A stretch of 64,000 nucleotides of DNA from Paraglaciecola sp. (GTDB taxonomy: Bacteria; Pseudomonadota; Gammaproteobacteria; Enterobacterales; Alteromonadaceae): positions 1-64,000 of the forward strand of contig JAACSL010000005.1 in NCBI GenBank assembly GCA_009993955.1. Direction: 5' to 3'. A program made the translations under genes and the position numbers. Positions 30,778-40,481 of the stretch are shown here, piece after piece; the first letter of the stretch is position 1, and the number at the start of each line of letters is the position of its first letter. The notes under the pieces were generated by a model. That model was not told the origin of the DNA and did no database searches. It was given only the letters and a program-made list of their open reading frames with translations.

Positions 30778-31833
30778 CTAAACGTCTTTTCCAACCCCTT
30801 GCTTTTCAATAAACATAGCATCGCCGTAACTAAAGAAGCGGTATTCTTGACGAATTGCTTCTTCATACGCTGCCATGATGTTTGACTTACCAGCAAAGGC
30901 ACTGACTAACATAATCAGGGTTGATTCTGATAAATGAAAGTTGGTAAGCAAGGCATCGATGACTTTAAACTGGTAACCTGGGTAGATAAAAATGCTTGTG
31001 TCTGCAAAAAATGGTGAGAGCAAAGCTTGTTGACTCGCCTGTGCGGCTGATTCTAATGACCTTACCGACGTCGTACCAACGGCGATGACGCGCTTCCCTG
31101 CCGCTTTGGTGGCCAAAACTGCCTCTACCACATCCTGTGGGACTTCTGCATATTCAGCATGCATTTTATGTTCAAGAATATTATCCACCTTAACTGGCAG
31201 AAACGTGCCCGCTCCCACGTGCAGGGTCACAAAAGCAAAGTTAACGCCCTTGGCTGATAGTGTGTCTAAGGTGCTTTGATCAAAGTGCAATCCAGCAGTG
31301 GGGGCTGCTACAGCTCCAGGCACTTGATTATAAACAGTTTGATACCGTTCCTTGTCGGAATCTTCGTCAGGTCTATCAATGTAAGGCGGAAGCGGCATGT
31401 GACCGTATTGTTCAAGTACAGCTAGTACCGTTTGCTCGGTATTAAATTTCAGTTCAAACAAGGCATCTTGGCGACCGAGCATGTCAACCTGAATGGCTTC
31501 TTCCAAAATAAGACGGCTACCTATTTTGGGTGATTTACTGGCACGTACATGAGCCAGTACGCGATGATCGTCCAATACACGCTCAATCAATACTTCAATT
31601 TTTCCCCCCGAGGCCTTTTTGCCCAGCAACCGCGCGGGAATAACACGCGTGTTATTAAATACCAGCAAATCACCTGCGTCCACTAAGGAACAAATATCCG
31701 TATAGCGCAGATGCTCGATTGAACCGTCTTTACCATCCAAATGCATCAAACGACTAGCGCTACGCACAGGGCTTGGATAACGAGCAATCAGGTGTTCAGG
31801 TAAATCAAAGTGAAAGTCGGCTAATTTCATCAT
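30778..31833 (-). CDS. queA: S-adenosylmethionine:tRNA ribosyltransferase-isomerase QueA
   Basis: 351 aa. Family motifs [14 protein letters not shown] at the N-terminus, [14 protein letters not shown] near residue 56, [15 protein letters not shown] near 150 and [21 protein letters not shown] near 300. It adds epoxycyclopentane from S-adenosylmethionine to preQ1-tRNA, following Tgt. Its start has an AT-rich promoter region upstream. Confidence 0.97.
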   Translation of the reverse strand: MMKLADFHFDLPEHLIARYPSPVRSASRLMHLDGKDGSIEHLRYTDICSLVDAGDLLVFNNTRVIPARLLGKKASGGKIEVLIERVLDDHRVLAHVRASKSPKIGSRLILEEAIQVDMLGRQDALFELKFNTEQTVLAVLEQYGHMPLPPYIDRPDEDSDKERYQTVYNQVPGAVAAPTAGLHFDQSTLDTLSAKGVNFAFVTLHVGAGTFLPVKVDNILEHKMHAEYAEVPQDVVEAVLATKAAGKRVIAVGTTSVRSLESAAQASQQALLSPFFADTSIFIYPGYQFKVIDALLTNFHLSESTLIMLVSAFAGKSNIMAAYEEAIRQEYRFFSYGDAMFIEKQGVGKDV

Positions 31834-31988
31834 GGTCTCACGTTATGTCGGCGCGGTATTTTACGTATATTTATATATACCTGCAATCCACTTAGGATAC
31901 CCATAAGCGCTTGCTGTAAAAAGAAAGAGGATTAAGCTAGCTACACAGTTTGATTATTGACGTTTTCTCCCAAGACTGTAACTTCCTC

Positions 31989-32015
31989 GGCGCTATTATA
32001 TAGCGCCTTTTTTTT
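31989..32015 (+). terminator. Orphan plus-strand terminator (possible small RNA end)
   Basis: GGCGCTA pairs with TAGCGCC around a 5-base loop and is followed by eight T on the plus strand. Both neighbouring genes (queA and the gene at 32021) run on the minus strand, so it ends no known gene. An unannotated plus-strand RNA from the 155-base gap is the simplest explanation. Confidence 0.75.
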
Positions 32016-32020
32016 GTCCG

Positions 32021-32314
32021 CTAATTGCCATCAAGCTGGCATCCCATATCAACAAACATCTCAACAATATCGTCGCGTTCAATACGTCGCATATTCAACA
32101 CGTACATGATTTGTAACAACAAATCTGCCCCCATAATGCCTTTGTTAATTTTATTACGTAAGTTGTCGGCACTTTGGTCAACCCCTATGTTTAACAGTCT
32201 GTCGCTGAGGTCTTGGTATTTAGTTCCACGTTTAGACATCTCGGCTTTGAGAAGACGCTGTACGACCTGACGCCAATCTGAAGAACGGGGCTTGTTGTTT
32301 TTGTGTGTATTCAT
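32021..32314 (-). CDS. DUF6471-like small protein
   Basis: 97 aa, basic N-terminus. WRQVVQRLLKAEMSKRGTKYQDLSDRL with DNLRNKINKG resembles DUF6471 proteins, which look like small helix-turn-helix DNA-binding proteins (a K-Y-Q-D-L helix, then a recognition-like N-L-R-N-K-I helix). The role is not known. It stands alone upstream of the divergent yjf operon (start at 32511), so it could regulate that operon. That is inference from position only. Confidence 0.7.
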   Translation of the reverse strand: MNTHKNNKPRSSDWRQVVQRLLKAEMSKRGTKYQDLSDRLLNIGVDQSADNLRNKINKGIMGADLLLQIMYVLNMRRIERDDIVEMFVDMGCQLDGN

Positions 32315-32510
32315 ATTATTAAGGTCACTGAAGTGTTAATTACACGCGTTCGTTAAACTCATTTGTGAATTATAATTTACATTTAAAACTTATTTTAATC
32401 AAATGGTGAAGATATTATTTGACTATATAATTTTCATCAGACTAAACTATGCCCGTTGGTGAAAATAAAGTACATCACGACATAGTCTTTCGACTAACAG
32501 GAGAGAATGC

Positions 32511-32900
32511 ATGACATGGGATCTTAACCAACTTGAGGCCCTATTGAGCGAGAACCATGATTTGGTTGTCACGAACGAAAATAACTGCCTACTCATCGCT
32601 AACAGCGATGGTATTGATGCGTGGCTTGCTATCAGTGGCGAACAAATCATCATTGAAACCCTGTTGTTTGCCAAAAGTGAAGTGAAAAACACGGCGGCGC
32701 TCAACGAAGAAATTTTGAAAACCCACATGCTTTTTCCGCTTACCACAGTGGGTTTATCGCAAATTGGTGGCGAAGATTATTACACCGCTTTTGGTTCACT
32801 CAGCTCACAATCAAAAGCAGAGAGCATCATCATTGAACTACAGACATTATTTCAAAACGTCGAAGCCTTCATTGATGCTTACCAAATCCATTTACAGTAA
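32511..32900 (+). CDS. yjfI: YjfI-family protein (DUF2170)
   Basis: 129 aa. MTWDLNQLEALLSENHDL, DGIDAWLAISGEQIIIETLLF and GEDYYTAFGSLSSQSK fit the DUF2170 family. No signal peptide. The ATG has GGAGAG 8 bases upstream. It is the first gene of a seven-gene operon in the order of the E. coli yjfIJKLM-yjfC group with an added channel gene. The molecular function is unknown, but its constant pairing with a PspA-like protein suggests a part in membrane stress. Confidence 0.85.
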   Translation: MTWDLNQLEALLSENHDLVVTNENNCLLIANSDGIDAWLAISGEQIIIETLLFAKSEVKNTAALNEEILKTHMLFPLTTVGLSQIGGEDYYTAFGSLSSQSKAESIIIELQTLFQNVEAFIDAYQIHLQ

Positions 32901-32914
32901 ACGAGGTCATCACG

Positions 32915-33595
32915 ATGTCAGTTTGGAAAAAATTAGTCACCGCCATTAAAGGTGGTGCAACGGAAGCGGCGCAGTCAGTTGTTGATAGCCAAGCAATCCG
33001 TATTCTAGAACAAGAAATCCGCGAGGCAAAAGAGGAGTTACGTAAATCTGATCATGCTAGAACGCAAATTTTGGCTAAGTGCAAACTCGCTGAACAGAAA
33101 GTCGCCAGTTTGCAAAGTAACATTGAGCAATATGAAGCTCATGCGCGCAAAGCTGTCAACAGCGACCGCCAGTTAGCGTTGGATTGCGCACAGAAGGTAG
33201 CAGATTTAAAAGTTGAACAGGCGGCAGAGCAGCAATACCTTGATCAATTTAAACAATCAGAAAAACAGTTAGCCAACAATATTCACGTAGCCAAAACAAA
33301 CTTGAAACGCTTAGAGCAGCAAGTGGATATGGTGAAAGCAACGGAGTCTGTACAAAAAGCGCAAGTGGCGGTTTCATCACGCCATCTAGGTGCCAATAGT
33401 AAAATGAAAACCGCCACCGAATCGCTGCAACGCATTCAAGAAAAGCAGAATTTGCGCAATGCTGAATTGCAAGCAGCTGAAGAATTGGCAGCGGATGAGT
33501 CAACAGACGATCTTGAAAAACGTCTAGCTGCAGCAGGGATAAAAGGCAGCAAGGTATCGGCAGATGACGAGTTGAGCCGAATTTTAGGTCAATAA
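32915..33595 (+). CDS. yjfJ: PspA/IM30-family protein
   Basis: 226 aa. Nearly all of it is long charged alpha-helix/coiled coil (EQEIREAKEELRKSD, AEQQYLDQFKQSEKQLAN), as in PspA and IM30/Vipp1. These are ESCRT-III-like proteins that assemble on and protect the inner membrane. The N-terminal amphipathic segment MSVWKKLVTAIKGG fits membrane binding. It starts 14 bases after yjfI. Confidence 0.88.
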   Translation: MSVWKKLVTAIKGGATEAAQSVVDSQAIRILEQEIREAKEELRKSDHARTQILAKCKLAEQKVASLQSNIEQYEAHARKAVNSDRQLALDCAQKVADLKVEQAAEQQYLDQFKQSEKQLANNIHVAKTNLKRLEQQVDMVKATESVQKAQVAVSSRHLGANSKMKTATESLQRIQEKQNLRNAELQAAEELAADESTDDLEKRLAAAGIKGSKVSADDELSRILGQ

Positions 33596-33615
33596 CAAGG
33601 CATGACAAAAACAGG

Positions 33616-34680
33616 ATGTTAAGTAAAAAACTGCGCAAACTGATCGTTAGGGTATTCGCAGAGATGCGCTGGTACAGTATTGTGCTGGCGCTTTTGTTTT
33701 ATGCATTGAGCAGCTGGTTGCTGCTGTACGTAGCGGGTGAACACGCCCTCACTGAGCAAACGGATTTTATCTATTGGTTGGTGGTGACGGGTTCAACGGT
33801 TGGCTACGGCGATTTTTCACCCAGCACCGCCCCAGGCAAATATGTCGTGGCATTTTATGTGATCCCCCTCGGCTTGAGTATTTTTGCCTTAGTACTAGGA
33901 CGAGCGGCAAGTTGGGTGTCAGACCAATGGCAAAAAGGAGGACGAGGTTTGAAAGACCTAGATGTGCAAGATCATATTCTGGTACTTGGTTGGAATGGCC
34001 AGCGTACCTTACGTTTATTAAATCTATTGCTGCGTGAGCGCGCTGCCGTAGCAGAAAACCCCACCATCGTATTGTGTGTCAGAGCTGACATTACCAACCC
34101 CATGCCCAATGATATTGAGTTTGTCAAGGTCACTACTTTCAGTAACGACGCAGATATGGATCGCGCCTGTGTCGCCGACGCCAGCGTGATTTTAATGGAT
34201 AACCCAGAAGATGACCTGACCATGACCACCGCTTTATATTGCACGCAACGCAACCCAAGGGCGCAGATGGTAGCATATTTCAACGACGAAAGTTTGGTGC
34301 AACTGCTGCAGAAACATTGCCCCAACATTGAATGTACACCGAGTGTAGCGGTTGAGATGTTGGCAAAAGCTGCCTTTGATCCAGGTTCTAGCCTATTACA
34401 TCACGATTTACTCGATGTGAATCAAGGGAATGCCCAGTACTCTGTGACAGTGCCTGATGGCCTGCCGCTGTTAACCGTGCGTCAGTTATTCAGTGCATTT
34501 AAGCGTGACTACAACGCCACCCTTATCGGTTTATCAAAATCTAAACAAAAACTCAGTATTCAAGTGAACCCCAACTTGGATGATGTGGTACAGGGCGGCG
34601 ACAAAATCTTTTACATTGCCGACGAGCGTATTTTGCACTTCAAATGGCAGGCCTTTGCGGGAGAACCTCATGTTCAGTAA
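33616..34680 (+). CDS. Two-helix potassium channel with RCK/TrkA-N domain
   Basis: 354 aa. Two membrane helices (residues about 14-38 and 74-96) flank the pore loop, with the selectivity filter TVGYGD near residue 61. From about residue 112 there is a cytoplasmic RCK domain (DHILVLGWNGQRTLRLL with a Rossmann-like start, then ADASVILMDNPEDD). Such channels gate K+ flow in response to ligands or Ca2+. The gene lies between yjfJ and yjfK, and its last 11 bases overlap the yjfK start. E. coli has no channel gene at this place. Confidence 0.9.
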   Translation: MLSKKLRKLIVRVFAEMRWYSIVLALLFYALSSWLLLYVAGEHALTEQTDFIYWLVVTGSTVGYGDFSPSTAPGKYVVAFYVIPLGLSIFALVLGRAASWVSDQWQKGGRGLKDLDVQDHILVLGWNGQRTLRLLNLLLRERAAVAENPTIVLCVRADITNPMPNDIEFVKVTTFSNDADMDRACVADASVILMDNPEDDLTMTTALYCTQRNPRAQMVAYFNDESLVQLLQKHCPNIECTPSVAVEMLAKAAFDPGSSLLHHDLLDVNQGNAQYSVTVPDGLPLLTVRQLFSAFKRDYNATLIGLSKSKQKLSIQVNPNLDDVVQGGDKIFYIADERILHFKWQAFAGEPHVQ

Positions 34681-35314
34681 GTGGTTCAGTAAAAAAGCTG
34701 ACAAACCATCCGCTAGTCCTGAAATTATGGGTTTGTATTTGGGTGGGTCTTTTCAAATTGACCCGCTTAAACTTCGCCTACTTGAACCGCTGCTGACCAT
34801 TGAGAAAGCGGCATCCACTCACATTATTCAAGCGGTGGGTGAAGTCAACCTCGATACCGGAGGTAAGATCCTCAGGTACTACACAGACGATGATGCTTTT
34901 TTACAAGTGGTACTAGACGGTGGCGAGACAGAAAACCACATCACCGATGTAAAGCTATGGTACTTTTACGATACCCAAACCATAGGCTCTGAGCAGCAAT
35001 GGCAAAGCCTATTGGAAAGGGACATTTCGCGCCCAGACTACAAGCTTGACGCTCACACGTTCATGCGCGTTTGGAACGCTGTAGGCGACGAGTCTCCTCC
35101 TGTCGCTATGACTGAACGCACATTTGAAGAAGACGGCGATGTCAGTGAAACAGATCAGTTTGTGATGATCTATGAGCGCCAATTAGATGATGAAAATGTG
35201 GAAACGCTGTTAATCAGTGCAGAAGAAAAATTGGTAAATGGAAATTTTGATCGTTGCTTGGTGCGCAGTACCGGGTTCAACTTAAACCAAGGTGACATTC
35301 AGATTAACGGCTGA
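34670..35314 (+). CDS. yjfK: YjfK-family protein (DUF2491)
   Basis: 214 aa from the ATG at 34670 (MFSKWFSKKADKP), close to the E. coli YjfK length. The start overlaps the channel stop by 11 bases, so translation is coupled. Core segments IIQAVGEVNLDTGGKILRYYTDDDAFLQV and RVWNAVGDESPPVAM fit DUF2491. Soluble, no known activity. Together with its neighbours it likely serves the same envelope function. Confidence 0.85.
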   Translation: MFSKWFSKKADKPSASPEIMGLYLGGSFQIDPLKLRLLEPLLTIEKAASTHIIQAVGEVNLDTGGKILRYYTDDDAFLQVVLDGGETENHITDVKLWYFYDTQTIGSEQQWQSLLERDISRPDYKLDAHTFMRVWNAVGDESPPVAMTERTFEEDGDVSETDQFVMIYERQLDDENVETLLISAEEKLVNGNFDRCLVRSTGFNLNQGDIQING

Positions 35315-35361
35315 GGGATGTTTATCCTTGAGCGGGCAAAAACACAAAAAGAGGAAAATTC

Positions 35362-35778
35362 ATGGACAATGTCATGCATTCAATTGCTGGGCTCGGTAAT
35401 TTTGCCCTGTATTTCGCTATCGCCATCGTGCTGCTGTTTTTATTCAAACTCACCTATGCCTTTGTGACTCCCCATGATGAATGGAAGCTGGTCAAAGAAG
35501 ATAAAAATTTAGCGGCAGCCGTTGGTTTTGGCGGGGCGATGATAGGTTTTAGTATTGCTCTTGCCGGCGCGGCGAGTAATTCGTTACATGTCATCGATTT
35601 TGCTATTTGGGGCGTTGTCGCTCTACTAGCGCAATTGCTTGCCTTTGCACTGCTACGTTTTACGTTTATGCCTTTGATTGCAGAACGTATTAATCAAAAC
35701 GAAGTATCTGCAGGTACTATGTTAGCGGCTATTTCGGTGTCGATTGGTCTGTTAAATGCCGCCTGCATGAGTTACTAG
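35362..35778 (+). CDS. yjfL: YjfL-family membrane protein (DUF350)
   Basis: 138 aa with four membrane helices and the DUF350 features GFGGAMIGFSIALAGA and NEVSAGTMLAAISVSIGLLNAACMS. Inner-membrane protein of unknown function, conserved in the yjf operon next to the DUF1190 lipoprotein. The start has AGAGGAAAA upstream. Confidence 0.88.
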   Translation: MDNVMHSIAGLGNFALYFAIAIVLLFLFKLTYAFVTPHDEWKLVKEDKNLAAAVGFGGAMIGFSIALAGAASNSLHVIDFAIWGVVALLAQLLAFALLRFTFMPLIAERINQNEVSAGTMLAAISVSIGLLNAACMSY

Positions 35779-35786
35779 GAGGGCCT

Positions 35787-36410
35787 ATGACACAACCCAC
35801 CAGCCACAGTAAACGCAGCCAACAGATTAACCTGACTAGGATGCGCAAAAGTTTTAGTGTTAAACCCCTGGCTTTGGGCGTTGCTGCTATTTTTCTCGCG
35901 GCCTGCGGAGAAGAAAAACAAGACGCCACCATTTACACCAACGCAGATGAATGCAGTACTGCCAACCCAGGTATGGAAGAACAGTGTCAAACCGCTTTTG
36001 CTAATGCCGTCGCTGAGGCAGAGCGCACCGGCCCAAAATATGATTCAGTCAATGCCTGTGAGAGCGATTTTGGTACCAATCAATGCCATTATGTACGCAG
36101 TGACAGCGGCTCTTTTTTCATGCCCTTTATGGCAGGTTATATGCTGAGCAACTTGATGTCGCCGCGTGGTTACTACAGCCAACCAATGTTTACCTCATAC
36201 TCGCCGTATTCCCCTTATCGGTATCGGTGGGTGGGCACGGACGGTTACGATTTTGGCGACAACCGCCAACGCAATGTGCGAGTCAATCAAGATGCATTTA
36301 AACCAAAACCCACCGTGTCAAAAACCATGAGTCGTGGCGGCTTTGGCAGCAGTGTCAGAGCAAAAAGTAGCTGGGGTAAAAGTACCTCTAAAAGCGGCTG
36401 GGGTAGCTAG
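35787..36410 (+). CDS. yjfM: YjfM-family lipoprotein (DUF1190)
   Basis: 207 aa. After a basic start, the signal ends in the lipobox LAACGEEK (cysteine near residue 40), so it is probably a lipoprotein. DUF1190 features follow: several Cys (DECSTANPGMEEQC, NACESDFGTNQCHY), then a Tyr/Ser/Gly-rich C-terminus ending GGFGSSVRAKSSWGKSTSKSGWGS. Eight bases after yjfL and ten before yjfC. Confidence 0.87.
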   Translation: MTQPTSHSKRSQQINLTRMRKSFSVKPLALGVAAIFLAACGEEKQDATIYTNADECSTANPGMEEQCQTAFANAVAEAERTGPKYDSVNACESDFGTNQCHYVRSDSGSFFMPFMAGYMLSNLMSPRGYYSQPMFTSYSPYSPYRYRWVGTDGYDFGDNRQRNVRVNQDAFKPKPTVSKTMSRGGFGSSVRAKSSWGKSTSKSGWGS

Positions 36411-36420
36411 TTAATACGGC

Positions 36421-37584
36421 ATGTTACGCATCGATATTCAGGAGCGCCCAAATTGGCAGAAAAAAGCCCGCGACTATGGCTTTAGTTTTCACACTATGCA
36501 TGGCCAAGCGTATTGGGATGAATCAGCTTATTATCAGTTTACCTTGCAGCAAATTGAACGAGACTTAGAAAGCCCTACCGAAGAAATCCACCAAATGTGT
36601 TTAGCCGTGGTGGAAGAAGTGGTGAACGATGAAGCGCTACTGGCTAAATTTCAAATACCGCCTTTGTTTTGGCAAAGTGTTGCTGACTCGTGGCGGAATA
36701 AAGATCCAAGTTTATATTCCCGCTTAGATTTTGCCTATTCGGGTCAGGGGCCCGCAAAGCTGTATGAGAACAATGCCGATACACCTACCTCTTTGTACGA
36801 GTCTGGTTTTTGGCAATGGTTGTGGTTAGAGGATCAGGTTAAAGCGGGAAAGTTGAGTCGCCAGGCCGACCAATTTAATTCCCTTCAAGAAAAACTTATT
36901 CGACAGTTCAGAAAGCTCGCTGACCACTATCAAATTGATGCCATGCACTTTGCCTGTTGCACCGATACACAAGAAGACCGCGGCACTGTGCAATATTTAC
37001 AAGATTGCGCTGCAGAAGCCGCCCTTGCCAATGAGTTTGTGTTCATTGAAGACATTGGTTTAGGCGATACGGGGCATTTCACTGACCTAAATGATGGGGT
37101 GATTGCTACGCTGTTTAAACTTTACCCTTGGGAGTTTATGCAGCGTGAGGAGTTTGCCCCTGCTATTCTGCACGCTGGAGTAAACTGGGTGGAGCCGATG
37201 TGGAAGTCTGTTCTCTCCAACAAAGCGTTATTGCCCATGTTATGGCAGCTCTTTCCAAATCATCCCAACTTATTGCCCGCCTATTTTGAAGACCAGTTGC
37301 ATCTGTGCACACAAAGTAAACTCATCAAAAAGCCGATATTTTCTCGGGAAGGTGCCAACGTTAGTTTGATCGAAAATGGCAAAGTGCTGAGTCATGGTGA
37401 CGGACCTTACGGTGAAGAAGGATTTATTTATCAAGCCTATTGCCCGCTACCACAATTTGGTCAAAACCATACCTTGATTGGCTCCTGGCTGGTCAACGAT
37501 AGCGCTGCGGGGATCTCTGTACGCGAAGATTTGTCGGCTATTACCCAAGATTTATCTCGCTACCTGCCACATATTATTTTGTGA
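36421..37584 (+). CDS. yjfC: Glutathionylspermidine synthase-like ATP-grasp protein
   Basis: 387 aa. The synthetase (ATP-grasp) domain of glutathionylspermidine synthases is recognisable by [59 protein letters not shown] and [12 protein letters not shown]. coli YjfC and YgiC are similar but lack the amidase half and probably do not make glutathionylspermidine, so the product here is unknown. Last gene of the yjf operon. No terminator is evident after it. Confidence 0.88.
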   Translation: MLRIDIQERPNWQKKARDYGFSFHTMHGQAYWDESAYYQFTLQQIERDLESPTEEIHQMCLAVVEEVVNDEALLAKFQIPPLFWQSVADSWRNKDPSLYSRLDFAYSGQGPAKLYENNADTPTSLYESGFWQWLWLEDQVKAGKLSRQADQFNSLQEKLIRQFRKLADHYQIDAMHFACCTDTQEDRGTVQYLQDCAAEAALANEFVFIEDIGLGDTGHFTDLNDGVIATLFKLYPWEFMQREEFAPAILHAGVNWVEPMWKSVLSNKALLPMLWQLFPNHPNLLPAYFEDQLHLCTQSKLIKKPIFSREGANVSLIENGKVLSHGDGPYGEEGFIYQAYCPLPQFGQNHTLIGSWLVNDSAAGISVREDLSAITQDLSRYLPHIIL

Positions 37585-37713
37585 CAATTTGACATCACCT
37601 TTACACAGCGCTTAGTGCACAATGCTAGCTATGCAGAATATTCTCATTAGAGGCTGCCCGTTCTGGGTAGTCACACCGCAAAGTGGAGATCTCATCTGAA
37701 AACTCAACAGCAA

Positions 37714-38241
37714 TTGAAGTACTTGATGATTGTATTGGCCACCATCAGTGTTATTGAAGTGATTAACCTACTCAGTGGCCGTATGTTAAATCAGTTTGGC
37801 ACGATACCGCGCTATGTGCCGGGACTACGAGGCATAGTCTTCAGCCCTTTTATTCATGGCAGTTTTTCTCACTTTTTGTCCAATTTACTGCCGCTGGCAG
37901 CGTTTAGCTACCTAGTGATGCAATACGGTTTTAAACGCTATGTACAAGTCAGTATCGGGATCATGCTTGTCACAGGATTATTGGTTTGGTTGTTTGCTCG
38001 ACCTGCCACTCACATTGGCGCAAGCGGCTTGATTTACGGGTACTTTGGCTTTTTGCTACTCGCGGGTTTTTTAAGTCGGCAGTTTAAGTTAATGCTAATT
38101 TCGCTGTTGGTAATATTTCTTTATGGCGGTTTAATTTTTGGCGTATTGCCCGGGCAAACTTTTGTATCTTGGGAATCCCACCTCTTTGGTTTTATAGCCG
38201 GATTGATGGCAGCTAAGCTTTGGGCAAAACCCAGTCGTTGA
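37714..38241 (+). CDS. Rhomboid-family intramembrane serine protease
   Basis: About 175 aa with six hydrophobic segments. The rhomboid signature is complete: HGSFSHFLSNLLP (H-x3-H-x3-N), the catalytic serine in HIGASGLIYGYFG and the catalytic histidine in ESHLFGFIAG. It cleaves membrane proteins within the bilayer. The start is unclear: TTG at 37714, ATG at 37726, or CTG at 37696, the last having GGAG upstream at good spacing. It is not obviously a rhombosortase. Confidence 0.85.
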   Translation: MKYLMIVLATISVIEVINLLSGRMLNQFGTIPRYVPGLRGIVFSPFIHGSFSHFLSNLLPLAAFSYLVMQYGFKRYVQVSIGIMLVTGLLVWLFARPATHIGASGLIYGYFGFLLLAGFLSRQFKLMLISLLVIFLYGGLIFGVLPGQTFVSWESHLFGFIAGLMAAKLWAKPSR

Positions 38242-38349
38242 GTTTGCACAACAGCAGGCGCAACGTAAATAAACTCTCAATATTTAATAGGTAAGCTTGG
38301 TTTAGTTCCCTATAATGGCACCTCGCAGTAACAGAGTATGTAAACAAAC

Positions 38350-39051
38350 ATGAGTACAGAAAAACCTAAAAAATCTGGCGGAATGTTAGGCAATTTAGCG
38401 TTTAACATCGTTATCCCCGTTTTGATCATGACTAAGCTCAGCGGCGAAGACAGTTTGGGACCAGCGTGGAGTATCGTGGCGGCTTTAATTTGGCCTATTG
38501 CTTACGGTTTGTGGGATCTCAAACAGTCAGGTAAGGTCAACGCCTTTTCTATTTTGGGCATTATCAGTGTTATTTTAACGGGGGGGATAAGTTTGCTAAA
38601 ACTCCCAGCCGAATATATTGCCATCAAAGAAGCGAGTATCCCTGCCCTCATCGGCATAGCGGTGTTGGTCACGCAAAAAACCAGCAAACCGCTATTAAAA
38701 GTCTTTGTCTTAAATGAGCAAATTATCAATTGGGTGAATTTGAACGCGTCATTGGACGAAAAAAACGCGCAAGAGACATTTGCTAAAAAACTCGCCATAA
38801 GTTCCTACATCGTGGCGGGTTCATTTTTTCTCTCTGCCGCCCTTAATTATATTCTTGCTAAGGTCATTCTGGTGAGTCCACCGGGGACAACAGAATATAC
38901 CGAAGAGTTGGGGCGCATGACCGCATTAAGTTATCCAGTGATCGTTATCCCCAGCATGTTGATGTTATTTGCCGCCTTGTGGTACATCTTCAATCAAATT
39001 AAGAAATTAACCGGTCGTGATTTAGACCATTTTTTAAGTGATGGGCAGTAA
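38350..39051 (+). CDS. VC0807-family inner-membrane protein
   Basis: 233 aa with about six membrane helices. The start MSTEKPKKSGGMLGNLAFNI, PIAYGLWDLKQSGKVNAFSILG and LNEQIINWVNLNASLDEKN fit the VC0807 family of uncharacterised MFS-like proteins. Substrate unknown. Followed by a strong bidirectional terminator at 39084. Confidence 0.8.
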   Translation: MSTEKPKKSGGMLGNLAFNIVIPVLIMTKLSGEDSLGPAWSIVAALIWPIAYGLWDLKQSGKVNAFSILGIISVILTGGISLLKLPAEYIAIKEASIPALIGIAVLVTQKTSKPLLKVFVLNEQIINWVNLNASLDEKNAQETFAKKLAISSYIVAGSFFLSAALNYILAKVILVSPPGTTEYTEELGRMTALSYPVIVIPSMLMLFAALWYIFNQIKKLTGRDLDHFLSDGQ

Positions 39052-39083
39052 CACGATAACGCGACAACAATGAGAAATGGGAT

Positions 39084-39116
39084 AACAAAAAGCCAGCTTT
39101 ATGCTGGCTTTTTGTT
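39084..39116. terminator. Bidirectional terminator
   Basis: AACAAAAAGCCAGC and GCTGGCTTTTTGTT pair perfectly (14 bases) around a TTTAT loop, with T-runs on both strands. It separates the VC0807-family gene from convergent alkaline phosphatase. Confidence 0.92.
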
Positions 39117-39185
39117 GAGTGATGAACGCAGCAAACCCAAGTGCTTCAACCTAAAGTTCAACCCACTCGGAGCGCAAACCCTTTG

Positions 39186-40481
39186 CTAATCTGTTTTACC
39201 CATTAACTTAAAAATATTTTTTGCAATATCAGTATTGTCGAGTTGCCCACGAAACTGCTCACTGCCTTCGCCGAAGGCAAATACAGGTACGTCAACCCCA
39301 GTGTGGCCATGGGTTGTCCAACCACTGATGCTGCGTTCATCAAGTATCGCGGTTACCACTTTGTAATAAGCTTTTTGTTTTTTTTCACTTACCTCAAGCA
39401 ATTGAGCCTTTTCTTGAGGGTTTAAACTAAACCCAAGTACTGATTCGGCCAGCGTCACTTTGTCGCTGCTATCTAGCAAACGTTTGGCCAATGTCTCTGG
39501 TGATGCGCTTAGGTTTTGCAACCACTGTGGTGCCCACTGATATTGTTCTCGCGCACCGATAGTAAAACCACCGGTACTATGATCGGCCGTAACCACAACC
39601 AAGGTATCGGCATGTTGGTCAACGTACTGCTTCAACCAGGTCAAGGTTAATGCAAGATCATGCATTTCCCCCATAGACGCGGCTACATCATTACTATGTC
39701 CCCCCCAATCAATTTGACTGGCCTCCACCAATAAGAAAAAGCCCTGTTTATTTTCGAGTTGCTTAACTGCCGATTTTACCAATGGTGCCAGACGAGTATG
39801 ACCCGGCATATCCAAAGCCCACGGCAGACCCGCATCAGCAAATAAACCCAATAAAGGTTGCTGCGCTTTAACGTTAGCCAGCTGTGCCATATCATCAATG
39901 TATTGATAACCTGCGTGTTGAAATTGGCTCACGAGATCACGATCCGCGCGCTTAAAGTATTTCCAGCCCCCGCCTAACATCACATCTAAGCGAAACTGGC
40001 CATGCAGTTTTGCATCAAAATAACTGTCGGCAATGGCATTATAATTTTGGCGACTCTCGTTGTGCGTACTGAAGCCCGCAGGTGTAGCGTGATTAATTTG
40101 TGAAGTGACTGCTATCCCCGTCTTGCGACCCTGTTGTTTGGCGTATTCTAGAACAGTCAACAGTGGTTGTTTATTCACGTCTACCGCTATCGCACCGTTG
40201 TAGGTTTTAACGCCTGTGGCCAGTGCGGTGGCGCCTGCTGCTGAGTCAGTGACATACCCCTCGCTCATCGCTGGGGTAGTACTGGCCATGCCGACTAAGA
40301 TGCTATCAAAAACGGTAGGTTCTAATTGTGGGGTGGCCGCATCATCGTTATACATGCGATAGGCTGTGACGTATTCAGGCCCCATACCATCACCGACTAC
40401 CATGATGATGTTTTTGGGCGCGGTTTGTGCCGTCACACTGGTCATTGTCAAAACGAACAACAGAAGTGTCGATAATTTCAT
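39186..40481 (-). CDS. Periplasmic alkaline phosphatase
   Basis: 431 aa. Signal peptide at residues 1-18 (ending VTAQ). Catalytic serine in VTDSAAGATALATGVKT near residue 80. Metal ligands are in MVVGDGMGPEY at the start, SQIDWGGHSND, VVTADHSTGGFTIG and THGHTGVDVPVFAFG. This is the PhoA-like family, which frees phosphate from organic esters. No Pho box was seen upstream. It is a single-gene unit. Confidence 0.94.
   Translation of the reverse strand: MKLSTLLLFVLTMTSVTAQTAPKNIIMVVGDGMGPEYVTAYRMYNDDAATPQLEPTVFDSILVGMASTTPAMSEGYVTDSAAGATALATGVKTYNGAIAVDVNKQPLLTVLEYAKQQGRKTGIAVTSQINHATPAGFSTHNESRQNYNAIADSYFDAKLHGQFRLDVMLGGGWKYFKRADRDLVSQFQHAGYQYIDDMAQLANVKAQQPLLGLFADAGLPWALDMPGHTRLAPLVKSAVKQLENKQGFFLLVEASQIDWGGHSNDVAASMGEMHDLALTLTWLKQYVDQHADTLVVVTADHSTGGFTIGAREQYQWAPQWLQNLSASPETLAKRLLDSSDKVTLAESVLGFSLNPQEKAQLLEVSEKKQKAYYKVVTAILDERSISGWTTHGHTGVDVPVFAFGEGSEQFRGQLDNTDIAKNIFKLMGKTD

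Noticed and set aside
31989-32015. Terminator of the DUF6471-like gene at 32021
   Set aside because: The T-run follows only on the plus strand; read on the minus strand, the hairpin is followed by GAGGAAG.
37714-38241. Rhombosortase for GlyGly-CTERM proteins
   Set aside because: The rhomboid motifs are general, and no GlyGly-CTERM tail was seen among the proteins in the window.
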